A stretch of DNA of 64,000 bases, from NCBI GenBank assembly GCA_040954595.2, contig CM082578.2, positions 12,896,001 to 12,960,000 on the forward strand. The letters run 5' to 3'. Numbering within the stretch: the stretch's first letter is position 1; every line of letters starts with the position of its first letter. Positions 46,701 through 58,265 of this stretch are shown one piece after another. This DNA comes from Balanoglossus misakiensis (lineage: Eukaryota; Hemichordata). The notes below the pieces were generated by a model. It had not been told where the DNA came from. It made no database searches and saw only the letters and a list, made by a program, of their open reading frames with translations. Position numbers and translations under genes: made by a program.

Positions 46701-49534
46701 TTGCAATTAAAAACAGGAGCAGTGCAGTGTCTTCACCGGAGAGGTGGTCGCCGGTGGGAATGACAAGCAGCGAAAACCACCGAGGAGCACTTCAGACCTT
46801 GTCGACGATGCTTTCAAAGAGCCAAACTTCCAACGCCGAAACAGCGACAGAACTCCCAAAAGGCTGTCGGTCAAATACGGTAGGTCTACTGCCCGTCATT
46901 CAGGACCACCTCGTAAAGTACATCGACGTCCTGCACAGTATAGCGGAACCGGCGTTCTCCGGTAGCACGGCCACGAGCAGGAGTTCGGACAGTCATCACA
47001 CGGACGCGGGGTCGACGAGGTTGTCGGAATGCGAGAACTGGGTTTTCAGTCAGACGGAGAAAGCCACTCTGAACGCACTGGCCGTGCTGCAGAGGCTTGT
47101 CTGCAACAGCTGTTGCGTTCGGACAGCGCTGCTGAAAAGCTGTCCGGATCATATCACCGGCAGCATATCCACAATTCCTGCACAGAGCAGGAAGACAGGG
47201 ATACATACCCAGGGAAGCGTCAGTGCCATGGAAATTGATCCGTCGGCACCTCTCATTCCAGATACAGTAAGTTGTCTAATCTTGTATTACTTATTTAAAA
47301 GCTTCTGCAATATGTATGTATGGATGGATGGATGGAATCATGAGGTAACAGGGTACCAACAAAAAAATTCTAGAGCTTTGATCAAAAGTTTTGTGTCAGC
47401 ATGTGCTCGCAAACAGGCTGTAAATGAAAAAACAAACAAACAAAGACAAGACGGTTGAATGACTGAGCATGAAAAAGAAATTCTGAGAAAGTAACAAATA
47501 CAATTTTTTCCTTGCAGCAAGCCCCCACACAGAATGCCAGGAAGCATGTCACCGCCCCGGTAGCGGCAAAAACCAAGGATCCTTCGATGACGCAGTGTCT
47601 GTTGACTGATGTACCTGTCAACAGTATACTGACTAAAGTGCTGCGTATAGCTTCCATTCACAACATGTACGGGCAGAGCAGTGCAATGCTGCAGGCAACA
47701 CTGAGCGTGCTGCTGGCAATAGCTGAAAATTCAGAACCTGCTGTCCTGGACAGGTGAGAGACCTTTCTCTCTAATTACTGGTTTCTCCTGCAGTTTGGTG
47801 ACAGTATTCCCACACTTGCGACTGTGTACAACAATCTATTTTGCGTGGTGGCACTTTCATTAACATCAGTCCACATTTCATATCTTCTAATGCTTCAGAC
47901 TGCAGCCAGTTCTTACTGACGGAACACTTCAGAACTGTCTGTCCCCTGACAACAGCTACAATATAGTGTCTACCACCATTGCCATCTTGAGTGTGACTGT
48001 CCACAACAAGGTCATAGCTTTGAGTCTTTGCAACCAGTCAGGTGAGTGACTGTCAGTCAGGATGCTGAAGTTTGACTTGGGTTTGGTTTTGGATTCAGAT
48101 TTGGTTTTGGGTACGAGTAATTAGAAATTGAAAGTCCACACACTTTGAAAGTCTTGCCTGATGCTGGTACTAATGGATCATTTGGGTGCATTGATCATTA
48201 CAGAGTCTTGCACACTGCTTCGGTTGTACCAGCTGTGTGGTAGCGGAGTAGAAGAAACCACAGAACAAGAATGGACAGTGCTGCAGCTAAAGGTGAGTTT
48301 TTCACAGAGCGGTTCTGTGAGTTTGTTACTTTGGCTTTCAGGGGGTATGTGTGCTTTTGAGGAGGATGTGTTCTACACGATACAACTCTACCATGCTGTC
48401 AACAATTTCTTCAAAAGTTTACTAACGATGTCTTATTGCAAGTATACTTCCTACCAATCTTTTTTCTCCTTTTTTCCAGATTCTACAGTTCTTGAGTACG
48501 CTGTTTTCCTGTCACCATGGAAGTGTGGCATTACTGGTTGAGAGTGATTGTGACTGCAGTGTTGAGGTAAAGTCTGACTTCTCACTTTTGTGAAAGATAG
48601 AAAGAAAACATTACAACGATGATATTTGATGTCAGACTGGAAAGTACTTCTAAATTTGCTGAATTATTTTCACAATGAACACAGTTAATCTCATTTCTGT
48701 TTGATGTTTTTGTGTCGCCCTCATGACAGGTTGTGAAAGCTGTGATTTTAATGCTTTGTAGAGAGTATCATGTATTCTGCAAAGTGGATTCAGATGAGCA
48801 AATGACGTCACTCAGGTAAGTTGCCCAATGAAGCACTGAACCCACCCACTCATCCCTCCGTCCATCCCTCCACTCATCCCTCCATCCATCAATGGACCAA
48901 TCAATGCTAATAGTGTGTTTACAACCCTCCCCTATTAGTTAATGTAGTGCATACTTTTTGTCCTTCAGAAGGTTCCCTGACAGAATTATCGTTCTTTTCA
49001 CTTTCCAGCTTACAAGTCCTGAGACAGGGTGTTTTGTTACTGCATTATCTGTGTATATATGATAAACTGTTCATATCACATCGTGTGGAAGTAGAGTCGT
49101 ACTATGTCAAGATCATCTCCGCACTCAGTGCACTATACAAGGAACTGCCAGACATTACTGAACATGAAGGTATGTATTGTGTGTGTGTGTGTGGGGGGGG
49201 GGGGGTGTATACATGTTTGTCTGATTGGTACAGACTAGACCAGTGAAATCTAAACTAAACAACAGTGACACTGTGACAGATTGTTCAGTTTCCAGAGGTG
49301 TTTGGTGTACAGAGTTAATCACGATGATCTATTTCACTTATATTCAGTCATTGTTCATATAACTTTTTTCTTGAAAGGTGTCCCATTTCCGAAAATAACT
49401 AACTTAATTGTGTTGTTGTGCATTTCCTGCCAACAGCCACTGCAATTCAGGAATTGTGGGACTTTGAGCAGCCTGATGAGATCTGGTCACCAGAGGGCTA
49501 TGATGACGATGAACTGCAGATGGAGACAGACTGA
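43775..49534 (+). CDS. ATRIP: ATR-interacting protein
   Basis: Obligate partner of the ATR kinase; it brings ATR to RPA-coated single-stranded DNA in the replication-stress checkpoint. Thirteen coding exons: 43775-44647, 44953-45123, 45312-45621, 45916-46035, 46248-46425, 46717-47266, 47518-47753, 47899-48041, 48204-48292, 48480-48566, 48730-48815, 49009-49169, 49437-49534. The joined frame is open for 1,033 codons (human 791). Residues about 61-90 match the acidic RPA70N-binding motif (PFDDFPDEDFTAGDLEAM). Residues about 292-400 form the coiled coil (EIKMLRDKVQ, KTQLQFKEMEI). A serine/proline-rich linker follows, then a helical ATR-binding repeat region: NQGLITLLQLP, LNALAVLQRLVCNS, and DCDCSVEVVKAVILML like human NCQCNVEVVRALTVML. 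Extra length lies mostly in the disordered first exon. The intron after exon 5 is GC-AG. Exon 5 lies outside the long open frames and was placed by phase and homology. Confidence 0.96.
46183..46209 (+). mobile_element. Fragment of the short TTAA/CCCTTTCA repeat family in an ATRIP intron
   Basis: AACCCTTTCACCACCTGTTCCCTCT matches, after reverse complementing, the right end of the complete copy at 50644-50716 (AGAGGGAACTGGTGGTGAAA...). Only this end is present. A weaker match starts near 45815. Confidence 0.5.
46426..46716 (+). other. ATRIP: GC-AG intron of ATRIP
   Basis: The donor is CCAAG|GCAAGT, the consensus of the minor GC-AG class spliced by the major spliceosome, and the acceptor is AAACAG|GAGC. 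Only this pairing keeps frame: exon 5 ends in phase 2 and exon 6 supplies one base. No nearby GT donor restores the frame. If retained, the frame continues about 25 codons and stops at 46498-46500. Confidence 0.85.
48841..48893. repeat. Degenerate CATC/CCTC-rich simple repeat
   Basis: Irregular CATCCCTCC and CATCCATC units in an ATRIP intron, just 3' of the donor at 48816. Confidence 0.8.
49178..49206. repeat. GT repeat followed by a G run
   Basis: About eight GT units merge into an uninterrupted G tract of about 13, a few bases after the ATRIP donor at 49170. Confidence 0.9.
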
Positions 49535-50981
49535 AAGCAAGATGCAGCTGTGAGTTAGAAGTGAAAAGACTTCTTTCAGATAACTGGACATTTAGGGAAA
49601 AAGCACCATGACATGACCTGGCATGTATTTACTAATTTCTCGGTGTAATTATGTCGGGTATTTAATCATGGAATCATATCACAACACACATGAGCATGTT
49701 TGTTCTAGAATATATTTTATTCGAAAGACCGGATGATGTATGAAGTACTAAAATTCCACATGTACTTTTGAGAACGGACATGTTCTTCAGAGAACAAGAA
49801 CAGTGTATGAAGATAAGTACACCATTTTACAATATTTGACATTGTATAAATGTATACATTGCTAGACAGACATGTAAGCCTGATTGTCCACATATCGTCC
49901 GATTGGCTGAAACAGTCAGGTGACAGCACTTGACATGTCAAAGGTTAAAGGAGGTCCTCCTTGCACAATATACACATCAAAATATTGCTTAGTGTTGCAA
50001 GCATTCTGATTCCAAAAGAATTAAAATCACACAATTTCAAAATAAAGGAGACTTGCAGAATAGAACTCTGCTTGATAATTGAAGTGATGATCACATAATT
50101 TTGCTGAAGTATAAAACTGCATTCTCTTTGCAAAAGCCCACACGTATAAAGCTATGATAATTCTGGCATATTCATGTCTAGAAATGACATAAAATTGTTA
50201 TGAAAAGTTCCAATCTCTATTGTTAACAAAGTAATTTTGTTTCTCATAAAACTCTTTGACACATTAAGATATTTGTTCATAATTTTTAAAAAACTTTAAA
50301 TTTCCATGGCAATAAACAGGATAGACCCAATTTTTTTTTTTGTAGATGTACATTTGAAATTTACCCTGAAATCCCTGAAATTATTACTTTGGTCCTTGAG
50401 CTACATTATAGCTCTCAAGGCATGGATTACGGTTGGTCATCTACATGTATACTAAAACTGTTCACCGGAAAACAAATCACAATTATTATTTACTGCATCT
50501 TTAAAAAGGTTTCTGACATACATCTCAAGATCAATTGTTAATTTTTAAAACCCTACAGAGATAGTGCACTAAAAACAGAATAGAGACGGAATGTATCATG
50601 CGTATATTGGAATGTTGATATAATCTGTTGATATAATCAGTGTTTAACCCTTTCATCGCCATGGTTCAATCCAAAGGTTGAACCTCTACAGAGGGAACTG
50701 GTGGTGAAAGGGTTAAAAGCATTCAATATCCGAAATCACACAATGTGTGTTATTTTTCAAGTGTGGGAACTGTTGGTTGACATGGTCATCTTTGCACTGT
50801 TTGTAGGGTGGGGGTGGGATAGGAGAAGGGGAAGGGGTTACAAATGGACTGAAACACCTGTTGCTTTCAGGTCCTCTTTGGCACTCAGCAGAACAACGTT
50901 GAACCTTGACCCCCACCACTTTGCAGCTGCTTATGGTTGTTGCTTCTGCTTTTTTTCGTGTTGTGTGTCTCTTGTCTCCGT
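49535..50981. other. Convergent 3' region between ATRIP and MOV10
   Basis: It holds both 3' UTRs and their ends. Candidate signals are AATAAA at 50041-50046 on the plus strand (ATRIP) and AATAAA on the minus strand at 49716-49721 (MOV10). If both are used, the transcripts overlap tail to tail. A complete short TTAA element sits at 50644-50716. I see no coding frame of interest. Confidence 0.6.
50644..50716. mobile_element. Very short TTAA-flanked inverted-repeat element
   Basis: A 65-bp core (50648-50712) begins CCCTTTCATCGCCA and ends in near reverse complement TGGTGGTGAAAGGG, and TTAA flanks it directly on both sides. TTAA target duplications and terminal repeats starting CCC are typical of piggyBac-type elements, so this may be an extreme internally deleted derivative. 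That class assignment is inference. Related pieces at 14164 and 46183 show it belongs to a dispersed family. Confidence 0.7.
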
Positions 50982-53900
50982 TCACTGATTATCCGATCTC
51001 CACTCAGGGTCGTTTATCTGTGCCACCAAGCTCTCCCCGATGGTATCTGAGTCCTCCGGCAGTCCTGTAAATGAACATGGAAAATGCATGAATACAGCTC
51101 AGTTGAAGAATGATGAAAAGTGTATATAATGCACACAGAACAACCAGTAAGCGTTTGCAAGTAAACGCAGAGTGTCAGAGGACACATCAACTACCATTGT
51201 TACTCCATGATCATGTCTAAACCTCCAAACAGCATCATCAATTACCATTATTAAGATTGACAAGCGACTTGACTGAAACGAAAACCTGTTACCGAATGGA
51301 CTCACCATTGGTTTGGGGCTCAAGACTGACTGCTTCAAATCTGTCTATCAAGTCTTGCACTGCAGTGTCATCGTCGGCTTCATAGTCGCATCCCGTATAT
51401 GCTCCCTTGTCCACACAATACTCCAGTAAACTGAAAGAAATCACAGTGACAGACACACACCGTCCATTTTTATTTAAGGATGTACGTGCACTAAGAGCAT
51501 GCGAAATGTGTCTCTTCCCATAGGATTACATTGAACATTGCTAGAAAACCCGATGTTAGATCACTTACCTATTCCAGTAGTGATCTTTCTTCAGCATGAA
51601 TGGATTACCAACAACTATCAATAATGCCTTGGCACGGGTCAGCGCAACATTAAAACGCTGAAATACAAACAAACATATCCGTCAGTGTGTTGGGGTACCA
51701 TTTATGAAATGAATTATATTTTCGAGCTGAAGTCAAATTCTCGAACCTCTAATTTACATTGTATCAATCGATCTTCTCAAATTATTTGCAGCGAGTTCTG
51801 CACATTATTCTGGTAATATTAGTTGACAAAATCTGCCGATATTCTCACCTTAGGGTTTTTCAGAAAACCCAGCTTGTAATCGATGTCCATGCGTAGATTC
51901 TCCTCATTCGTGCTCCGTACTGTTGAGATGATGACGATCATTCTCTCCTGACCTTGGAATTCCTCCACGGATCCAACTTTGATGTTCTTCAGATCCTTGG
52001 CTATCAACACTTTCTTGATCTTCTGCACCTGAAAAATTCCACAATTTCAACCTGAGTGTCAAGGATGGTGCTTACTTTCAAAAGTCGACCACTCAGGCGA
52101 AAGCTGATTTTTTTCCCCCCAATGAACCACAATTACATGTACCTGTCTCCTATACGGTGATATGATGCCAATGTGTTCTTCCTTGATAGTCATTCCACCT
52201 CGTCTTTCTTGCAGCAGCTCTTCGATGTACTGCCACACAATCTCAACTTCTTCAATGTTGAAGAAGGATGGACTCTGCCCCTCTCGCCTGTCCAGACCTT
52301 CCACACCATGGAAGATGATTGGGACACCCTGTGGCACAAGGGCGTGGGGGAGGGAGTGGTGTGGAAGAGAAAGAAATACCTTGTTAAAATATGACCCAAA
52401 TTTTGGGAGGTTTTCTGTGAATAACTTGAACATAAAATCTGACTAAAATGTTCCAGAAAATCTATTCATTTTTTCAAAGAAATATCAGTGCTGTTAACAT
52501 AACAGTGATGGGTCGTGTGAAGTATTTCATTCCTCCACTGTCCACTACTTCAGAGAAATTCATGACAGTTCATCACCAAAGTTATTGTGAGGCACAATAT
52601 CACCTTGATGACATTTTTCATTTTGTCCATTACCTTCTTAGGAAGGCCCTCCCATTGGCAGAGACTGTTTTGCAAGAGTTCATCAGCAAACACTTGCAAC
52701 TCATTGTCATAAAACAGCTCATTTGGTAATTTCAAGATGTCGGGGTGCGAGCGGTAGTTACGGATCAGTTTCGTCAGGATGTTGGCGTTGTACGGTTTGT
52801 TTGGTTTTCGTTGATAGACCGGACAGTCAGACATGAGTCGCTCCAAGAGTGACTTTGCTGAAAGAGGAGGTTGAGAGGGTTCAGTATACAATTGGAATAC
52901 TTTCACTCCCATTTCGATGTGTATGGCTGGGTCTACCAAACTGAGGTGACAGGATTAAAATGAATATTTTCAGAATGTATTTATTATCAATACTAATTGT
53001 TTCTCAAAACAAGTCAACACAACAACTTGAACTACACGTGTTCATAGAAAGCAAAGCACTTAGCCCTTCCACCCCATTGGGTCCAACCATTCTTACTGAA
53101 AACAACAGGGATCGAACCAAACTTGTAGTTTTAAGGGGGGGGGGGGGAACAAGAAGAGTGCATGAGCACAAACTCACCTAGTCCATATTTGATGGAAAGT
53201 GGTGATCTCAAGAGAGGGCCAAGTTGCTTAGGGTCGCCGGCCAGGACCAACTGACCACCTTTGGCACCTTTGGTGTTGTCGGGATCGAGGAGACCGGCCA
53301 CAGCAATGAGGCTCTCTGGTTCCACAGCATGGCCGGCTTCGTCCATGAAAATGTGAGTGAAATGACCTCTTGGTATGTCAGCGGATACAAGTCTGCAAAA
53401 TGATAAGAATTACAGTGTGATCACAAATACCCGGATGACGTCAGATTATAAAACAAAAGCAGTCGAGTTCAAATAGAACATGCCCAGTTGATAACCGAAG
53501 GCACAATATAATTGTTTTCCACACCAACCTTCCGGCAGTGACCAGTGTTGCCACAATCACCCTGTACTTCATGAGCTCTGTCTTATCTGGGAAGTAAACG
53601 TCTCTGTCTAGATTGTAGTTGCATATTTTTGCCTCCTGCAACACAAAAAATAAGACACATTGCCCATTGAGTGCATTTCCCATGAGAGAAATTCGTTCTG
53701 AGGAACCCAATCTAAAGAAAGCAAACTCACCCTAAGGAATGGGTCCACTTGCAAGTAGATCCGTGAAAAAGCGTTCAGTCGGAGAATGGTTGACTTGCCC
53801 ACTGGACTTTCTGTCAGCAAACGCTGGGCGATCAGATCAGCCGCACTGTTTGACGGGGCACATGCCAAGATCACACTGTCCGGCAGGGAGTTATAAACCT

Positions 53901-56900
53901 GTAGGTTAAGAAAAATATGTATGAAATTTTAGACTGAGATGACAAGCTGGGAGATTTTTTTGGATCTAAATTTGTAACCAAATGAGACGAATTTCGAATT
54001 CAATCAGTACGCTCACCTGCTTGATAGCTTCAACCACTGTGATTGTTTTGCCCGTGCCAGGGGGCCCAAAGACTAAATAAGGCGCCGGCCTAGAGGTGCC
54101 GGCCAGGATGTGCTTCACAGCAGTGACTTGTTCGGTGTTCCTTTCCAACTGTCTGTTAAAAATGCTGGAAGCGTGAGGGGAAAGGAGGGATAGAAAGAAC
54201 TGTGAGCGGTATAATTCAGGGGTGGTGATCAGGAGACAGGTCAGAGAGAAACGACGCAGGTGTATTGACACAAAATGTAGGAAGTGCGTTATTATTTTTA
54301 GTAGTAAATAATTCTGATCACAAGAACAAAACTGTTAAATCATAACAGTTAATTATTGTTTCCAAGGCACTGTATCCCCCCCCCCCCCAAACAAAACAAA
54401 ATCCTGCCAGGTTGTCACTTACGTCAAGCGTGTCATGGCGTCTAATTTCTTCAAAGGTTCCTTTGTACAAATGGTAGACGGTTCAGGGAACAAAATTGGC
54501 TCCAAGCCCGACTCCACCCCGGCATCTTTCACAGCTCGGTGCTGAAGACGCAGAGGAAGACGGTTGAAGGTGAACTCCACATCAAACTGCATCCCATTGA
54601 TGAAACGATCCATCAGACTGGCAGGGGAAAAAAAGAGACAGTCTTAATCAAAATGTCAGAAAAGCCATCAGACAATACTTTGTACAAAATCAATGGAGAA
54701 CACTTACACAGCAATCATGGAAACAGTGTGCATAATTAATTAAAACAAAATCAATCCACTTACGTTTTACTGAAGCCAATCTGTATGTGTTCAAGTTCCA
54801 CTTCATGCACATATCCTTTGTATCTTTTACTGTCAACATCGTTGGGTTCCTTTCCAAACCTCTCTTGTACATAGACAACGTCTCCCTTCAAAACCGATGG
54901 CCTGTTCTCTGCTAAGCCGGGTACCTGATAAAATAGGACATAGCAAATGAAATCCTTCAGTCCTTCATTTATATCCCTTAACTTTGAAGTGTATGCATGC
55001 TAACCAAGATAACACATGAAATATAGACAGAAAATCATTTATTTGAAACAACAGGCTGGATATTTCCATTCATTATCTCAACAGGCTGCTGAAAAACTAT
55101 ACTGACCTTCAGCCTGAGCAGTCGACCTTTCTTTTCCATTGTGGCAGCATTCATGTCGTATCGTCGGATGTCTACCTCCATCTGAATTTCCTCAATGTGT
55201 ATCAGTTTGCTCATCTTCTCTTTGTAGCATTGGAAACTCAGAGTCTTTTCCAGTGTTGGTCTGGAGTGGATAATCAAAATGGTGTTTTTTTATATTTTAG
55301 ACTAGAAACTGCAACTGGACCGGTTAGAAATGAAATGTTTGATTTCAGTTCTTTAGTGACATTTTTGGAAGTGAACCTTACATAACGCACAGCACTCCTT
55401 CACTGGTATCGTTTTATTCAAATGTTGGGACACAAAATGTCCTGTTTGTACTGACAGAAGAAGCTAGAGACAAGCACGTTAGGTAGGATGAAGCCTCTCA
55501 TCACTTACTTCAGATCTTCCTCTTTGCCTTTGTTTATCACACTCCGTAAAGATTTTGGCACCGCATAGGTCTCCAATGGTTTCATATTCTTCAACCTGTC
55601 TTTATCACTGGAAAAAACACACAATGAAGCCTATTTGAGACCCTGGACTTTGTCAATGGGATGATTGAAATCACGGGATCCACACTAACAATTCACAGAC
55701 AACTGTGAGGGAAAAATGAGTGACCAATTTTGCCGGAATTAGATAAGATGTTCTTGCATTATTGTCTTTACTTGCAGACTTCCCAGGCTGTATCCATCCT
55801 TCAAGACAAGCCTGATGGCTTAAAGGTTCTTTAGAATCAATTGAGTGTTTTATGTACTCACACTGGAGGTGGCCACCCGTCCACTACATCATCACTCGGA
55901 ATGAATCGCGACACCCTGGGCGGCTTGACGTACGGTGATGTCGGCACCAGCATGGTGGTGATCTCGCTGCTCATGGTGACCGACAGGAACCGGACGATGT
56001 GGAACGACTCTTGACTCTGCCCTTTGCGGAACTCAAACGCAATCGGCGTCCGGTACCGGTTGAAGAACCTGGCGCGGCAGGTCACACGGATTGTGTAGGA
56101 TCGACCTGATGTGACCAAATGCAGCAAGAACCAAAAAAAAAAAATGGCAATGGTTGTCAGAATTTTGGCTTGGTGGCTATGATGTTAGTCTGGAATCCAG
56201 ACCGAGTGTGTTTTAGATAGACACACACCTGTAAGTGATGTCTATCTAAAACACACTCTACATGTGGTAACATTATATGGTCTCAACATAAACAGCGTGG
56301 TATCTTTAAGAATGGTGACTGACCTGGAGAGAGTGAAACTTGCTCAACTTTTTTTGAAACGCCGCGTTGATCGCTCAACTGGAATACTCTGGAACGTTTT
56401 AGGAGTTCACATCGGAGCAAGTGTACTGTGTCAGTTTTGCTGTGAATGGCAAGCAGACAGTGAAGTTAATTGGGAGAGCTGGCCCATGCAGACACTTGTT
56501 TTTCAACAGGAGGTGTGGAGAGTGGATCTCATGGCACTGTGCAGTCATTGCTGTACACGGCTACCAGATTCTTTCTTATTTTTTACATCATGGTTTCACA
56601 CTTACCTTTTATTTGTTATGAATATGTCGACAGATTTCATCTCATCTCTTTTGATATTGATATTGATGGAACCATTGTCGCCATCATGATCATCACAGAA
56701 GACTTGAATTTCATTCTTGTTGTCTATCAATGAATCCCTGTAGAATGTGATGTGTTATATGTATTAGTGATGTGTAGGTTGGAAACAACGGCCTCTTCAA
56801 TGTACCTTCAACATCTAGGCCTTATTTTCAGCTTAAAATGCCAACTTGACTCTAATGTGCCATTCTTTAATTAAACAGACGACCAGCTAGATGATGTGTT

Positions 56901-57412
56901 CTTATAGTGATTCAACATAATTACCTGTTCCGTTTGAGGGAACTGATCAGCTGCTGCTGTCTGTGTTTTTTACCGCTCATATGTTGCACATGGTTATCTT
57001 CTGATTGGAATGGAATCTTACACACACTGCAAAACCAGTCTGTCGGCTTTATATCATCTTGCCGTCTTCGTCCCTCCTGACCCTTTTCCTGCTGCTTTTC
57101 CTGAGCCCTCTGCCGGGTTCTCAACGCAGTGTACTGATCCACGGCCAGCGGCTGAAACCCCTGTGCTGTGAAGTGGACACGACCGCCACCTTGCAACTTG
57201 AGTTTTTTTCTCTTTCTCAAAGTCCACAGCACAGCAGAGAATGGACAGCTCAACAGGTGAGGATAGGCCGGTTTGAATTCTGTTGTGTAGATGTCACGCA
57301 GCTCGTCACGGTCTGAGATGTGTGTGAGATTCTCGCGCTGGAGATGCTGCAGAAAAAGGTTTCCTGCCTCAAGGCGGAGCATGTACACGCTGTTGCTTAT
57401 ATGGTAAGGCAT
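50982..57412 (-). CDS. MOV10: MOV10-type RNA helicase with N-terminal C2H2 zinc finger
   Basis: Superfamily 1 (UPF1-like) ATP-dependent RNA helicase. In vertebrates MOV10 unwinds 5' to 3', associates with Argonaute/RISC in cytoplasmic granules and restricts retroelements. Eighteen coding exons, in transcript order: 57412-56925, 56737-56606, 56439-56324, 56105-55862, 55607-55509, 55260-55107, 54924-54764, 54617-54423, 54164-54017, 53898-53731, 53635-53529, 53392-53178, 52857-52634, 52328-52143, 52028-51849, 51657-51569, 51430-51306, 51064-50982. The frame is open for 1,037 codons (human 1,003). Motifs: Walker A GPPGTGKT (about 563-570), DEAGH (about 688-692), [28 protein letters not shown] and VALTRAK. 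A C-x2-C-x12-H-x5-H finger occupies residues 128-150. The length and [11 protein letters not shown] / [14 protein letters not shown] segments favour MOV10 over MOV10L1. All 17 junctions are GT-AG and in phase. Confidence 0.97.
56204..56258. repeat. Perfect 19-bp hairpin in a MOV10 intron
   Basis: Arms 56204-56222 (GAGTGTGTTTTAGATAGAC) and 56240-56258 are perfect reverse complements with a 17-base loop. It lies in the intron between coding exons 3 and 4. The stem is short for a typical microRNA precursor. It could be a small foldback remnant. Confidence 0.85.
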
Positions 57413-58265
57413 ACTCGTAGGCTAATCACGTTCAGATGATGAAGATCTGCAAGTAAAGAGTGGCATTAATAAATCAACTGTACAACTGTACTGAATGCTT
57501 TTTGGCAGATGTTAATTATGTAAAGCCAAACTCAGATCTACCATCAGACATCAACAGAAAGTCAAGTTTCTTGCAAAGAATTTCTTAAAAATAGATGTGT
57601 TCACTGTCAATGTCATCATCAATGACATATCTCAACAATGGCCAACATTGGAGTTTTATGTATGAGACTGGCCAGAAATAATGGTGTGTAATTACTCAGC
57701 ATGGCTGAAACCAAACATCCACTGTATACAAAGTTGGTGCAGGCACCATGTTGCAGGCAAAATCAGTACCATCTGGAAAATGACATTTTGATGACCTTGA
57801 AGAGGTAATTAAGATCAAGGTCTACCACAGGTGCAGACCCTATCTTTTATAAGACACCTTCCGGGCTTCGTACATGATCAGTGAGGGTCAGATTGGAAGG
57901 GGTGCAGACCAAACCATATGTCACAGTTTAAAACGCTGATTTCGCAACGTGTCGATATCATCATTTTCAGTTTGACATGAAGTACAAACCGCAACGCTCA
58001 GCTGACTTCCCACGCTGCAGTGTGGTTTTGACATTTGCTGGCACGCGAGTCTTCGTCGAATCGGTGATCAGTAACAACACATGTTGTATAAAACTATACT
58101 TTTCTCAGTTTCTTAGTGATCGTACACCAACAACAGTCTCGCCGACTGTGTGTGGAAGCTAAAACTACATTCGGTTCAATGCTTTCTCGACCATCACGCG
58201 GCGCAACGTTCTCACGTGCGGCTTCTATCGAAGTTCAGTAATCTCTCCGCGCATCATTACTTACC
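57413..58265 (-). promoter_or_regulatory. MOV10: Putative MOV10 5' UTR with a noncoding first exon
   Basis: On the minus strand an acceptor (TTTACTTGCAG) ends at 57447, 34 bases before the start codon, preceded by a pyrimidine-rich tract. A strong donor CCG|GTAAGT lies at 58264, predicting a noncoding exon ending at 58265 and an 817-bp 5' UTR intron. The promoter would then lie around 58300-58500. This is predicted from splice signals only. Confidence 0.45.

Noticed and set aside
56264-56689. 141-codon plus-strand frame opposite MOV10
   Set aside because: It is antisense to MOV10 coding exons 2 and 3, which are supported by homology and in-phase splice sites.
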